Below, piece after piece: positions 9,268-17,895 of a stretch of 64,000 nt of DNA (the stretch's first letter is position 1; each line of letters starts with the position of its first letter). Below the pieces are notes generated by a model. It did not search any database, was not told where the DNA came from, and worked only from the letters and a program-made list of their open reading frames with translations. The stretch covers positions 868,001 to 932,000 of the forward strand of contig NZ_CP057483.1 of NCBI RefSeq assembly GCF_013836145.1, given 5' to 3'. The DNA comes from Citrobacter sp. RHB25-C09. Its GTDB lineage: Bacteria > Pseudomonadota > Gammaproteobacteria > Enterobacterales > Enterobacteriaceae. The position numbers and the translations under genes are program-made.

Positions 9268-10098
9268 ATGTCGCAGGCTGCGCTGAACACGCGAAACAGT
9301 GAGGAAGAACTTTCTTCTTCACGTCGCAATAATGGAACACGTCTTGCAGGAATACTCTTCCTGCTGATGGTGCTCTGCACCGTGTTTGCCAGCGGCTGGG
9401 TGGTGTTGGGGTGGATGGAAGACGCGCAGCGTTTACCGCTCTCGAAGCTGGTGTTAACCGGCGAGCGTCACTACACGAAGAATGATGACATCCGCCAGTC
9501 GATTCTGGCACTTGGGGCGCCTGGCACCTTTATGACTCAGGATGTGAATATCATCCAGAGCCAGATCGAGCGTCTGCCCTGGATCAAACAGGCGAGCGTC
9601 AGAAAGCAATGGCCTGATGAATTGAAGATTCATCTGGTTGAATATGTGCCGATTGCGCGTTGGAATGATCAGCATATGGTGGATGCCGAAGGTAATACCT
9701 TCAGCGTACCGTCCGATCGCACCAGCAAGCAGGTATTGCCCATGTTGTACGGTCCAGAAGGCAGCGCAAATGAAGTGTTGCAAGGGTATCGGGACATGGG
9801 ACAGGTGCTGGCGAAGGACAGGTTTACTCTGAAGGAAGCGGCGATGACCGCTCGTCGTTCCTGGCAGTTGACGCTGAATAACGATATTAAGCTCAACCTT
9901 GGCAGGGGCGACACGATGAAACGTTTGGCTCGCTTTGTAGAACTTTACCCGGTTTTACAGCAGCAGGCGCAAACCGATGGCAAACGGATTAGCTACGTTG
10001 ATTTGCGTTATGACTCAGGCGCGGCAGTAGGGTGGGTACCCTTACCGCCTGAGGAATCTAATCAGCAACAGAATCAGGCACAGGCAGAACAACAATGA
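9268..10098 (+). CDS. ftsQ: cell division protein FtsQ
   Basis: Bitopic inner-membrane divisome scaffold that binds FtsB/FtsL. It is 276 aa, as in E. coli. A short cytoplasmic N-terminus with RRNNGTR leads into one membrane helix (about residues 25-48). The periplasmic POTRA domain then begins at LSKLVLTGERHYTKNDDI, followed by the beta domain and a Gln-rich C-terminus. It starts one base after ddlB and overlaps ftsA by 4 bases, so ftsQ-ftsA-ftsZ keep their canonical order. In E. coli several ftsQAZ promoters lie in and upstream of ftsQ; I did not map them. Confidence 0.97.
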   Translation: MSQAALNTRNSEEELSSSRRNNGTRLAGILFLLMVLCTVFASGWVVLGWMEDAQRLPLSKLVLTGERHYTKNDDIRQSILALGAPGTFMTQDVNIIQSQIERLPWIKQASVRKQWPDELKIHLVEYVPIARWNDQHMVDAEGNTFSVPSDRTSKQVLPMLYGPEGSANEVLQGYRDMGQVLAKDRFTLKEAAMTARRSWQLTLNNDIKLNLGRGDTMKRLARFVELYPVLQQQAQTDGKRISYVDLRYDSGAAVGWVPLPPEESNQQQNQAQAEQQ

Positions 10099-11357
10099 TC
10101 AAGGCGACGGACAGAAAACTGGTAGTTGGACTGGAGATTGGCACCGCGAAGGTAGCCGCTTTAGTAGGGGAAGTTCTGCCCGACGGTATGGTCAATATTA
10201 TTGGCGTGGGCAGTTGCCCGTCACGGGGTATGGACAAAGGCGGGGTTAACGACCTTGAGTCCGTAGTGAAGTGTGTACAGCGCGCCATTGACCAGGCTGA
10301 ATTGATGGCGGATTGCCAGATTTCCTCAGTGTATCTGGCGCTTTCAGGTAAACATATTAGCTGTCAGAATGAGATCGGTATGGTGCCGATCTCGGAAGAA
10401 GAAGTGACGCAGGAAGACGTGGAAAACGTTGTGCATACCGCGAAGTCAGTGCGCGTTCGCGATGAGCATCGTGTGCTGCACGTTATTCCGCAGGAATATG
10501 CGATTGACTATCAGGAAGGCATCAAAAATCCTGTCGGTCTTTCCGGCGTGCGCATGCAGGCAAAGGTGCATTTGATCACCTGCCACAACGATATGGCAAA
10601 AAACATTGTCAAAGCCGTTGAACGATGTGGCCTGAAAGTTGACCAACTGATATTTGCCGGGCTGGCAGCCAGTTATTCCGTATTGACGGAAGATGAACGT
10701 GAACTGGGCGTCTGCGTCGTGGATATCGGTGGTGGTACAATGGATATCGCCGTTTATACTGGCGGGGCGTTGCGCCACACCAAAGTGATTCCCTACGCCG
10801 GGAATGTGGTCACCAGCGACATCGCGTATGCTTTCGGCACACCGCCGAGCGACGCGGAAGCCATTAAGGTGCGTCACGGGTGCGCGCTGGGCTCCATCGT
10901 CGGTAAAGACGAAAGCGTTGAGGTGCCAAGCGTGGGCGGTCGACCGCCGCGCAGTCTGCAACGGCAGACGCTGGCAGAGGTAATCGAGCCGCGTTATACC
11001 GAGCTGCTCAACCTGGTCAACGAAGAGATATTGCAATTACAGGAACAGCTTCGCCAGCAGGGTGTGAAACATCATCTGGCGGCGGGGATTGTATTAACCG
11101 GTGGCGCGGCGCAAATTGAAGGTCTTGCAGCCTGTGCCCAGCGCGTGTTTCATACGCAAGTGCGTATTGGCGCGCCGCTGAATATTACTGGTTTGACGGA
11201 TTACGCTCAGGAGCCGTATTACTCAACGGCGGTGGGGCTGCTTCACTACGGGAAAGAGTCCCATTTAAGTGGTGAAGCCGAAGTAGAAAAACGTGTTACG
11301 GCATCAGTCGGCTCATGGATTAAACGTCTTAATAGCTGGCTGCGAAAAGAGTTTTAA
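10095..11357 (+). CDS. ftsA: cell division actin-like protein FtsA
   Basis: Actin-fold ATPase that tethers FtsZ filaments to the inner membrane. It is 420 aa, as in E. coli. The phosphate-1 loop GLEIGTAKVAALVGEV lies near residue 14, the SHS2 (1C) subdomain occupies roughly residues 85-165, the phosphate-2 region is VVDIGGGTMDIAVY, and the adenosine loop is VLTGGAAQIEGL. The C-terminal amphipathic membrane-targeting helix SWIKRLNSWLRKEF is intact. It overlaps ftsQ by ATGA; a 59-base gap containing a hairpin separates it from ftsZ. Confidence 0.98.
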   Translation: MIKATDRKLVVGLEIGTAKVAALVGEVLPDGMVNIIGVGSCPSRGMDKGGVNDLESVVKCVQRAIDQAELMADCQISSVYLALSGKHISCQNEIGMVPISEEEVTQEDVENVVHTAKSVRVRDEHRVLHVIPQEYAIDYQEGIKNPVGLSGVRMQAKVHLITCHNDMAKNIVKAVERCGLKVDQLIFAGLAASYSVLTEDERELGVCVVDIGGGTMDIAVYTGGALRHTKVIPYAGNVVTSDIAYAFGTPPSDAEAIKVRHGCALGSIVGKDESVEVPSVGGRPPRSLQRQTLAEVIEPRYTELLNLVNEEILQLQEQLRQQGVKHHLAAGIVLTGGAAQIEGLAACAQRVFHTQVRIGAPLNITGLTDYAQEPYYSTAVGLLHYGKESHLSGEAEVEKRVTASVGSWIKRLNSWLRKEF

Positions 11358-11364
11358 TTTTTAA

Positions 11365-11390
11365 TGAGACCGACGAAAATTACGGTCTCA
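11365..11390 (+). promoter_or_regulatory. Hairpin in ftsA-ftsZ leader
   Basis: Perfect 8-bp stem (TGAGACCG / CGGTCTCA) with a 10-base A/T-rich loop in the untranslated gap just before ftsZ. There is no T-run, so it is not a terminator. In E. coli the ftsZ translation start region is the target of the DicF sRNA and of RNase E cleavage. That this stem takes part in such control is inference. Confidence 0.5.
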
Positions 11391-11416
11391 GGCGACAGGC
11401 ACAACGGAGAGAGATT

Positions 11417-12568
11417 ATGTTTGAACCAATGGAATTAACCAACGACGCGGTGATTAAAGTCATCGGCGTCGGTGGCGGCGGCGGCAATGCTGTTGAACAT
11501 ATGGTGCGCGAGCGCATTGAGGGTGTCGAATTCTTCGCGGTTAATACCGACGCTCAGGCGTTGCGAAAGACCGCTGTCGGCCAGACCATCCAGATTGGTA
11601 GCGGTATTACCAAAGGTCTGGGTGCTGGTGCGAACCCGGAAGTGGGTCGCAACGCAGCCGATGAAGATCGTGAAGCCCTGCGCGCAGCGCTCGAAGGTGC
11701 AGACATGGTCTTTATCGCAGCTGGCATGGGCGGCGGTACCGGTACCGGTGCAGCGCCAGTGGTTGCTGAAGTCGCTAAAGATCTCGGCATCCTGACCGTC
11801 GCTGTCGTGACTAAGCCTTTCAACTTCGAAGGCAAGAAGCGTATGGCATTCGCTGAACAGGGGATTACCGAGCTGTCCAAGCATGTTGACTCCCTGATCA
11901 CCATCCCGAACGATAAACTGCTGAAAGTTCTCGGTCGTGGTATCTCTCTGCTCGACGCGTTTGGCGCGGCGAACGACGTGCTGAAAGGCGCGGTGCAGGG
12001 TATCGCTGAACTGATTACGCGTCCGGGTCTGATGAACGTCGACTTCGCTGACGTGCGCACCGTGATGTCCGAAATGGGCTACGCGATGATGGGTTCCGGT
12101 GTGGCAAGCGGTGAAGACCGTGCGGAAGAAGCGGCTGAAATGGCGATCTCTTCTCCACTGCTGGAAGATATCGATCTGTCTGGTGCGCGTGGCGTGCTGG
12201 TTAACATCACGGCGGGCTTCGACCTGCGTCTGGATGAGTTCGAAACCGTGGGTAACACCATCCGTGCCTTTGCTTCGGATAATGCGACCGTGGTGATCGG
12301 TACTTCGCTTGATCCGGATATGAACGATGAACTGCGTGTTACCGTTGTTGCTACTGGTATTGGCATGGACAAACGTCCTGAAATTACCCTGGTCACCAAC
12401 AAGCAGGTACAGCAGCCGGTACTGGATCGTTATCAGCAGCACGGTATGGCACCGTTGACGCAAGAGCAGAAGCCGGTGGCGAAAGTGGTTAACGACAATA
12501 CGCCGCAAACCGCGAAAGAGCCGGATTATCTGGATATCCCTGCATTCCTGCGTAAGCAAGCCGATTAA
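11417..12568 (+). CDS. ftsZ: cell division tubulin-like GTPase FtsZ
   Basis: Cytoplasmic GTPase that polymerises into the Z-ring. It is 383 aa, virtually identical to E. coli FtsZ. The tubulin signature GGGTGTG occupies residues 105-111 and the T7 catalytic loop NVDFAD lies near residue 207. A variable Gln-rich linker leads to the C-terminal DYLDIPAFLRKQAD peptide that binds FtsA and ZipA. The ATG at 11417 follows a strong GGAGAGA ribosome-binding site. Codon use is that of a highly expressed gene, which explains the long but meaningless open frame on the opposite strand. Confidence 0.99.
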   Translation: MFEPMELTNDAVIKVIGVGGGGGNAVEHMVRERIEGVEFFAVNTDAQALRKTAVGQTIQIGSGITKGLGAGANPEVGRNAADEDREALRAALEGADMVFIAAGMGGGTGTGAAPVVAEVAKDLGILTVAVVTKPFNFEGKKRMAFAEQGITELSKHVDSLITIPNDKLLKVLGRGISLLDAFGAANDVLKGAVQGIAELITRPGLMNVDFADVRTVMSEMGYAMMGSGVASGEDRAEEAAEMAISSPLLEDIDLSGARGVLVNITAGFDLRLDEFETVGNTIRAFASDNATVVIGTSLDPDMNDELRVTVVATGIGMDKRPEITLVTNKQVQQPVLDRYQQHGMAPLTQEQKPVAKVVNDNTPQTAKEPDYLDIPAFLRKQAD

Positions 12569-12600
12569 GAATTGGCTGGAATTTGGGATTCGAGGCTCTT

Positions 12601-12630
12601 TGTGCTAAACTGGCCCACCGAATGTATAGT
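12601..12630 (+). promoter_or_regulatory. Candidate lpxC promoter
   Basis: A TATAGT -10-like hexamer (12625-12630) with a poor TGTGCT -35 candidate 18 bases upstream lies in the 100-base gap between ftsZ and lpxC. The -10 is inside a small inverted repeat (CCGAA ... TTCGG). lpxC is known to have its own promoter in E. coli; the exact placement here is by eye. Confidence 0.35.
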
Positions 12631-12668
12631 ACACTTCGGTTGGATAGGTAATTTGGCGAGATAATACG

Positions 12669-13586
12669 ATGATCAAACAAAGGACACTTAAACGTATCGT
12701 TCAGGCGACGGGTGTCGGTTTACATACCGGCAAGAAAGTCACCCTGACCTTACGCCCTGCGCCGGCCAACACCGGGGTCATCTATCGTCGCACCGACTTG
12801 AATCCACCGGTAGATTTTCCGGCCGATGCCAAATCTGTGCGTGATACCATGCTCTGTACGTGTCTGGTCAACGAGCATGATGTACGGATTTCAACCGTTG
12901 AGCACCTTAACGCTGCTCTGGCGGGTTTGGGCATCGATAACATTGTTATCGAAGTTAACGCACCGGAAATCCCGATCATGGATGGCAGCGCTGCGCCGTT
13001 CGTCTACCTGCTGCTTGATGCCGGTATTGAGGAACTGAACAGCGCGAAGAAATTTGTACGCATCAAAGAGACTGTTCGAGTCGAAGATGGCGACAAGTGG
13101 GCCGAATTCAGACCGTACAATGGTTTTACGTTGGATTTCACCATCGACTTCAACCATCCGGCGATCGATTCCAGCACACAGCGCTATGCGATGAACTTCT
13201 CTGCTGACGCGTTTATGCGCCAGATCAGCCGCGCGCGTACTTTCGGTTTCATGCGTGATATCGAATATCTGCAGTCCCGTGGCCTGTGCCTGGGCGGCAG
13301 CTTCGATTGTGCCATCGTTGTTGACGATTATCGCGTATTGAACGAAGACGGCCTGCGTTTTGAAGATGAATTCGTTCGTCACAAAATGCTCGACGCGATC
13401 GGTGACTTGTTCATGTGTGGTCACAACATTATTGGTGCATTTACCGCCTATAAATCCGGTCATGCATTGAATAACAAACTGCTGCAGGCTGTCCTGGCAA
13501 AACAGGAAGCCTGGGAATATGTGACCTTCCAGGACGACGCAGAACTGCCGCTGGCTTTCAAAGCGCCTTCGACCGTACTGGCATAA
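12669..13586 (+). CDS. lpxC: UDP-3-O-acyl-GlcNAc deacetylase LpxC
   Basis: Zinc hydrolase catalysing the committed step of lipid A synthesis, in the cytoplasm. It is 305 aa, as in E. coli. The catalytic STVEHLNAAL segment holds Glu78 and zinc ligand His79, and VRHKMLDAIGDL holds the second histidine/aspartate zinc ligands near residues 238-242. The C-terminal tail ending in LAFKAPSTVLA is the non-polar degron used by the FtsH protease in E. coli, so proteolytic control is probably conserved. It is last in the dcw cluster and followed by a candidate terminator. Confidence 0.98.
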   Translation: MIKQRTLKRIVQATGVGLHTGKKVTLTLRPAPANTGVIYRRTDLNPPVDFPADAKSVRDTMLCTCLVNEHDVRISTVEHLNAALAGLGIDNIVIEVNAPEIPIMDGSAAPFVYLLLDAGIEELNSAKKFVRIKETVRVEDGDKWAEFRPYNGFTLDFTIDFNHPAIDSSTQRYAMNFSADAFMRQISRARTFGFMRDIEYLQSRGLCLGGSFDCAIVVDDYRVLNEDGLRFEDEFVRHKMLDAIGDLFMCGHNIIGAFTAYKSGHALNNKLLQAVLAKQEAWEYVTFQDDAELPLAFKAPSTVLA

Positions 13587-13610
13587 CGACACACGTTGTC
13601 GCAAAAATTC

Positions 13611-13661
13611 GACTGGTAAATCTGGCACTCTCTCCGGCCAGGTAAGCCAGTCGTTTTTTTT
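13611..13661 (+). terminator. Candidate terminator of the dcw/lpxC transcript
   Basis: Nested inverted repeats: outer GACTGG / CCAGTC and inner CTGGC / GCCAG, followed directly by G and eight T. The position just after lpxC fits the end of the dcw cluster. The outer stem encloses about 30 bases, so folding should be checked. Confidence 0.55.
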
Positions 13662-13862
13662 GGCGCTTTTATGCCAAGCTTGTAAGCGGGCTGATGATCT
13701 CTTCTGTAAAACGCGTTGCTGAATCGAAATGCCGAGCGAACGCTGTTTTCTTAAGCACTTTTACCCACAACTTCTTATCAATACTGCTGCCGTGTCTGCG
13801 CATTAATGATAAGATTTGTGCGCAAAAAACGTTTTGACGACAATGATTGGGAAGGCAATAAC

Positions 13863-14369
13863 GTGAGTGGAATACTGACGCGCTGGCGACAGTTAGGTAG
13901 ACGCTACTTCTGGCCGCATCTCTTATTAGGGATGGTCGCGGCGAGTTTTGGCTTGCCTGCGCTCAGCAATGCCGCAGAACCCAACACACCGGCAAAAGCG
14001 ACGGCCACCCGTCACGATCAAAGCGTAAACGTTAATTTTAGCCAACTGGCTCTGCTGGAAGCGACCAATCGTCGCCCGAATTTTACCGTCGACTACTGGC
14101 ATCAGCATGCGATTCGTACGGTTATTCGCCACCTTTCCTTCGCTATGGCGCCACAAACGCTGTCCGTAGCCGAAGAACCGTTACCGCTTGAAGCGCATCA
14201 TCTGGCGTTGCTGAATACGCTCAGTGCGATGCTGACGCAAGAAGTTGCGCCTTCAGCCGCTACGCCGCGCGTAACGTACTCCCATTTTACTCCTCAGGCT
14301 CGCTTTTCTACGCCGGTCTGGATTAGCCAGGCGCAAGGCATACGCGCTGGCCCTCAACGCCTCAGCTAA
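13863..14369 (+). CDS. secM: secretion monitor SecM
   Basis: Exported regulatory peptide that stalls its own ribosome to expose the secA start when Sec export is poor. I chose the GTG at 13863 (VSGILTRW), matching the E. coli start; the frame is open 19 codons upstream. It is 168 aa against 170 in E. coli. There is a long signal sequence (WPHLLLGMVAASFGLPALSNA). The arrest motif F-STPVWISQAQGIRAG-P is complete at residues 148-164 (14304-14354), with the key Gly/Pro at its end. The tail is QRLS where E. coli has QRLT. Between signal and arrest motif the sequence diverges, as is usual for this protein. Confidence 0.96.
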   Translation: MSGILTRWRQLGRRYFWPHLLLGMVAASFGLPALSNAAEPNTPAKATATRHDQSVNVNFSQLALLEATNRRPNFTVDYWHQHAIRTVIRHLSFAMAPQTLSVAEEPLPLEAHHLALLNTLSAMLTQEVAPSAATPRVTYSHFTPQARFSTPVWISQAQGIRAGPQRLS

Positions 14370-14431
14370 AAAATAAAAAACCTTTACCTAATTATTAAGA
14401 CTCCGCAGCGCGGGGCGTTTGAGATTTTATT

Positions 14432-17137
14432 ATGCTAATCAAATTATTAACGAAAGTATTCGGTAGCCGTAACGATCGTACGTTGCGTCGTATGCGTAAA
14501 GTGGTAGGCGTGATCAACGCGATGGAACCGGAGATGGAAAAACTCTCCGACGACGAACTGAAAGCGAAAACAAATGAATTTCGTGCACGCATCGAAAAAG
14601 GGGAAAGTGTCGAAAGCCTGATCCCTGAAGCGTTTGCTGTGGTGCGTGAAGCCAGTAAGCGTGTGTTCGGTATGCGCCACTTTGACGTGCAACTACTGGG
14701 CGGTATGGTGCTCAATGAACGCTGCATCGCTGAAATGCGTACTGGTGAAGGTAAAACCCTCACCGCGACGCTGCCGGCTTACCTGAACGCGCTGAGCGGG
14801 AAAGGTGTTCACGTTGTAACGGTGAACGACTATCTGGCGCAGCGTGACGCCGAAAACAACCGTCCGCTGTTTGAATTCCTGGGTATGACCGTCGGTATCA
14901 ACCTGCCAAACATGCCTGCGCCAGCTAAGCGTGAAGCCTACGCCGCAGACATTACCTACGGTACCAACAACGAATACGGTTTCGATTACCTGCGTGACAA
15001 CATGGCATTCAGCCCTGAAGAGCGCGTACAGCGTAAATTGCACTATGCGTTGGTGGATGAGGTTGACTCCATCCTGATCGATGAAGCGCGTACGCCGCTG
15101 ATCATTTCCGGCCCGGCTGAAGACAGCTCGGAAATGTACAAAAAAGTGAATAAAATCATCCCGTATTTGATTCGTCAGGAAAAAGAAGACTCCGACACCT
15201 TCCAGGGTGAAGGCCACTTCTCCGTGGATGAGAAAGCGCGTCAGGTTAACCTGACCGAACGCGGCCTGGTGCTGATTGAAGAACTGCTGGTAAAAGAAGG
15301 CATTATGGACGAAGGCGAGTCGCTATACTCACCGGGCAACATTATGCTGATGCACCATGTGACCGCTGCGCTACGTGCGCATGCGCTGTTTACCCGCGAT
15401 GTCGACTATATCGTGAAAGACGGCGAAGTTATTATCGTCGACGAACACACCGGTCGTACCATGCAGGGCCGTCGCTGGTCTGATGGTCTGCACCAGGCGG
15501 TTGAAGCCAAAGAAGGCGTGGATATCCAGAACGAGAACCAGACGCTGGCTTCCATTACTTTCCAGAACTACTTCCGTCTGTACGAAAAACTGGCGGGGAT
15601 GACCGGTACGGCCGATACGGAAGCGTTTGAATTCAGCTCGATCTACAAGCTGGATACCGTGGTGGTGCCGACCAACCGCCCGATGATCCGTAAAGACATG
15701 CCGGATCTGGTCTATATGACCGAAGCGGAAAAAATTCAGGCCATTATTGAAGATATTAAAGAGCGTACCGCGAACGGCCAGCCGGTGCTGGTGGGTACCA
15801 TCTCTATCGAGAAATCCGAGGTTGTTTCCAACGAACTGACCAAAGCGGGCATTAAGCACAACGTGCTGAACGCCAAGTTCCACGCCAACGAAGCGGCTAT
15901 TGTGGCACAGGCGGGTTACCCGGCGGCAGTGACTATCGCCACCAACATGGCGGGTCGTGGTACCGATATCGTGCTGGGTGGTAGCTGGCAGGCCGAAGTG
16001 GCGGAACTGGAAAACCCAACGCCGGAGCAGATCGAAAAAATTAAAGCTGACTGGCAGGTTCGCCATGAAGCAGTGCTGGCATCTGGCGGTCTGCATATCA
16101 TTGGTACAGAACGTCACGAATCGCGTCGTATCGATAACCAGCTGCGCGGTCGTTCTGGCCGTCAGGGGGATGCGGGTTCCTCTCGTTTCTACCTGTCGAT
16201 GGAAGATGCGTTGATGCGCATTTTTGCCTCTGACCGTGTTTCCGGCATGATGCGTAAGCTGGGGATGAAGCCGGGCGAAGCCATTGAGCACCCGTGGGTG
16301 ACCAAAGCGATTGCCAATGCTCAGCGCAAAGTCGAAAGCCGTAACTTTGATATTCGTAAGCAACTGCTGGAATATGATGACGTTGCCAACGATCAGCGTC
16401 GTGCTATTTACTCCCAGCGTAACGAACTGTTGGACGTAAGCGATGTTAGCGAAACCATCAATAGCATTCGTGAAGATGTGTTCAAAGCGACCATCGACGC
16501 CTACATCCCGCCGCAGTCTTTGGAAGAGATGTGGGATATTCCAGGTCTTCAGGAACGTCTGAAGAATGATTTCGACCTGGATATGCCGATCGCCGAGTGG
16601 TTGGATAAAGAGCCAGAGTTGCACGAAGAAACGCTGCGTGAACGTATCCTGGCGCAGGCGATTGAAGTGTATCAGCGTAAAGAAGAAGTGGTTGGCGCTG
16701 AGATGATGCGTCACTTTGAGAAAGGCGTCATGCTGCAAACCCTCGACTCACTGTGGAAAGAGCACCTTGCAGCGATGGATTACCTACGTCAGGGCATCCA
16801 CCTGCGTGGCTATGCGCAAAAAGATCCGAAGCAGGAATACAAGCGTGAATCCTTCTCAATGTTTGCTTCCATGCTGGAATCGCTGAAATATGAAGTGATC
16901 AGCACGCTGAGCAAAGTTCAGGTGCGTATGCCGGAAGAAGTTGAAGCCATGGAGCAGCAGCGTCGTGAGGAAGCTGAACGTCTGGCACAGATGCAGCAGC
17001 TTAGCCATCAGGACGCTGACAGCGCCGCAGCAGCAGACCTGGCAGCACAAACGGGCGAGCGCAAAGTGGGACGTAACGATCCGTGTCCTTGCGGTTCCGG
17101 TAAAAAATACAAACAGTGCCACGGCCGACTGAGCTGA
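14432..17137 (+). CDS. secA: preprotein translocase motor ATPase SecA
   Basis: ATPase that pushes preproteins through SecYEG. It is 901 aa, as in E. coli. Walker A is MRTGEGKT (K108/T109); the DEAD-type Walker B is VDEVDSILIDEA near residue 208. The preprotein cross-linking domain follows, then NBD2 with TNMAGRGTDI and the GRSGRQGDAGSSRF arginine-finger region. The C-terminal zinc tail has C885, C887, C896 and H897, which binds SecB and phospholipid. It is preceded by a 62-base secM-secA gap whose secondary structure in E. coli hides the secA ribosome-binding site. A strong terminator follows. Confidence 0.99.
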   Translation: MLIKLLTKVFGSRNDRTLRRMRKVVGVINAMEPEMEKLSDDELKAKTNEFRARIEKGESVESLIPEAFAVVREASKRVFGMRHFDVQLLGGMVLNERCIAEMRTGEGKTLTATLPAYLNALSGKGVHVVTVNDYLAQRDAENNRPLFEFLGMTVGINLPNMPAPAKREAYAADITYGTNNEYGFDYLRDNMAFSPEERVQRKLHYALVDEVDSILIDEARTPLIISGPAEDSSEMYKKVNKIIPYLIRQEKEDSDTFQGEGHFSVDEKARQVNLTERGLVLIEELLVKEGIMDEGESLYSPGNIMLMHHVTAALRAHALFTRDVDYIVKDGEVIIVDEHTGRTMQGRRWSDGLHQAVEAKEGVDIQNENQTLASITFQNYFRLYEKLAGMTGTADTEAFEFSSIYKLDTVVVPTNRPMIRKDMPDLVYMTEAEKIQAIIEDIKERTANGQPVLVGTISIEKSEVVSNELTKAGIKHNVLNAKFHANEAAIVAQAGYPAAVTIATNMAGRGTDIVLGGSWQAEVAELENPTPEQIEKIKADWQVRHEAVLASGGLHIIGTERHESRRIDNQLRGRSGRQGDAGSSRFYLSMEDALMRIFASDRVSGMMRKLGMKPGEAIEHPWVTKAIANAQRKVESRNFDIRKQLLEYDDVANDQRRAIYSQRNELLDVSDVSETINSIREDVFKATIDAYIPPQSLEEMWDIPGLQERLKNDFDLDMPIAEWLDKEPELHEETLRERILAQAIEVYQRKEEVVGAEMMRHFEKGVMLQTLDSLWKEHLAAMDYLRQGIHLRGYAQKDPKQEYKRESFSMFASMLESLKYEVISTLSKVQVRMPEEVEAMEQQRREEAERLAQMQQLSHQDADSAAAADLAAQTGERKVGRNDPCPCGSGKKYKQCHGRLS

Positions 17138-17164
17138 TACGGGCCTGCATTCAATAACGAGACG

Positions 17165-17190
17165 AAGGCGCAGGAAACTGCGCCTTTTTT
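17165..17190 (+). terminator. Rho-independent terminator after secA
   Basis: Perfect 8-bp stem AGGCGCAG / CTGCGCCT with a GAAA tetraloop and a run of six T. It lies only 15 bases before the mutT ATG, so mutT must be expressed by read-through or a promoter inside secA. Confidence 0.9.
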
Positions 17191-17204
17191 ACAGGTCAGA
17201 CATC

Positions 17205-17597
17205 ATGAAAACACTGCAAATTGCCGTCGGCATTATCCGTAATGCCCGCAACGAAATTTTTATCACCCGTCGTGCCGCCGATGCCCATATGGCGAATAAA
17301 CTGGAATTCCCCGGTGGAAAAATAGAAGCGAATGAAACCCCGGAACAGGCGGTAATTCGGGAGTTGCAGGAAGAAGTCGGCATTACTCCGCTGAACGCTA
17401 CGCTTTTTGAGAAGCTGGACTATCAGTTCCCGGATCGACATATCACGCTGTGGTTCTGGCTGGTGGAAAGCTGGGAAGGGGAGCCGTGGGGTAAAGAGGG
17501 GCAGCCAGGGGAATGGATCGCCGCTGAGGCGCTGAATATGGAAGATTTTCCGCCCGCAAACGAGCCGGTAATCGCCAGGCTGATTCAGTCTTTGTAG
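17205..17597 (+). CDS. mutT: 8-oxo-dGTP diphosphatase MutT
   Basis: Nudix hydrolase that removes 8-oxo-dGTP from the nucleotide pool and so prevents A-to-C transversions. It is 130 aa, one longer than in E. coli. The Nudix box GX5EX7REUXEEXGU is complete (G38, E44, R52, E53, E56, E57, G59). The N-terminal strand LQIAVGIIRN and the TRRAADAHMANKLEFPGG segment match the family. The start sits between the secA terminator and a weak AGGTCAG ribosome-binding site. The 3' end runs directly into a REP element. Confidence 0.96.
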   Translation: MKTLQIAVGIIRNARNEIFITRRAADAHMANKLEFPGGKIEANETPEQAVIRELQEEVGITPLNATLFEKLDYQFPDRHITLWFWLVESWEGEPWGKEGQPGEWIAAEALNMEDFPPANEPVIARLIQSL

Positions 17598-17678
17598 GCC
17601 TGATAAGCGTAGCTTCAGGGCATTTATTTGCCAGGACGCTTCTGCCGGATGGCAACATTGTCTTATCCGGCCTACAGG
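17598..17678. repeat. REP/BIME element (mutT-yacG)
   Basis: Two imperfect REP palindromes in the convergent gap between mutT and yacG: GGCCTGATAAGCG... and GCCGGATGG ... TTATCCGGCCTAC. They are typical enterobacterial extragenic repeats that can stabilise mRNA ends or bind gyrase or IHF. Confidence 0.85.
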
Positions 17679-17691
17679 TTACAGCCACACT

Positions 17692-17886
17692 TTACTCTTT
17701 TTCTTCGCTCCAGCCGTCACTGTCTGACAGATCGCTATTGCTGGGAATGCGTTTCTCTTCCGCTGCCCATTCACCTAAATCAATTAACTGACAACGTTTG
17801 GAACAGAACGGGCGGAACGGGCTCACTTCACCCCAGACGACGGTTTTCCCGCAGGTGGGACAAGTGACGGTAATGGTTTCTGACAT
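17692..17886 (-). CDS. yacG: DNA gyrase inhibitor YacG
   Basis: Small zinc protein reported in E. coli to bind GyrB and inhibit gyrase. It is 64 aa (65 in E. coli). The treble-clef zinc ligands are C9, C12, C28 and C32 (CPTCG ... CSKRC), followed by the LIDLGEWA motif and an acidic, disordered tail (SDLSDSDGWSEEKE). It lies 9 bases downstream of zapD in the coaE-zapD-yacG operon. Confidence 0.95.
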   Translation of the reverse strand: MSETITVTCPTCGKTVVWGEVSPFRPFCSKRCQLIDLGEWAAEEKRIPSNSDLSDSDGWSEEKE

Positions 17887-17895
17887 CTTTACTCC

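Noticed and set aside
11435..12559. 374-codon open frame antisense to ftsZ
   Set aside because: Mirror of ftsZ codon use; contains no family motif.
15371..16738. 455-codon open frame antisense to secA
   Set aside because: Mirror of secA codon use; no start signal or homologue recognised.
17598..17678. CRISPR-like repeats from the many short palindromes
   Set aside because: The palindromes are scattered single or paired REP units without regular repeat-spacer structure or cas genes.
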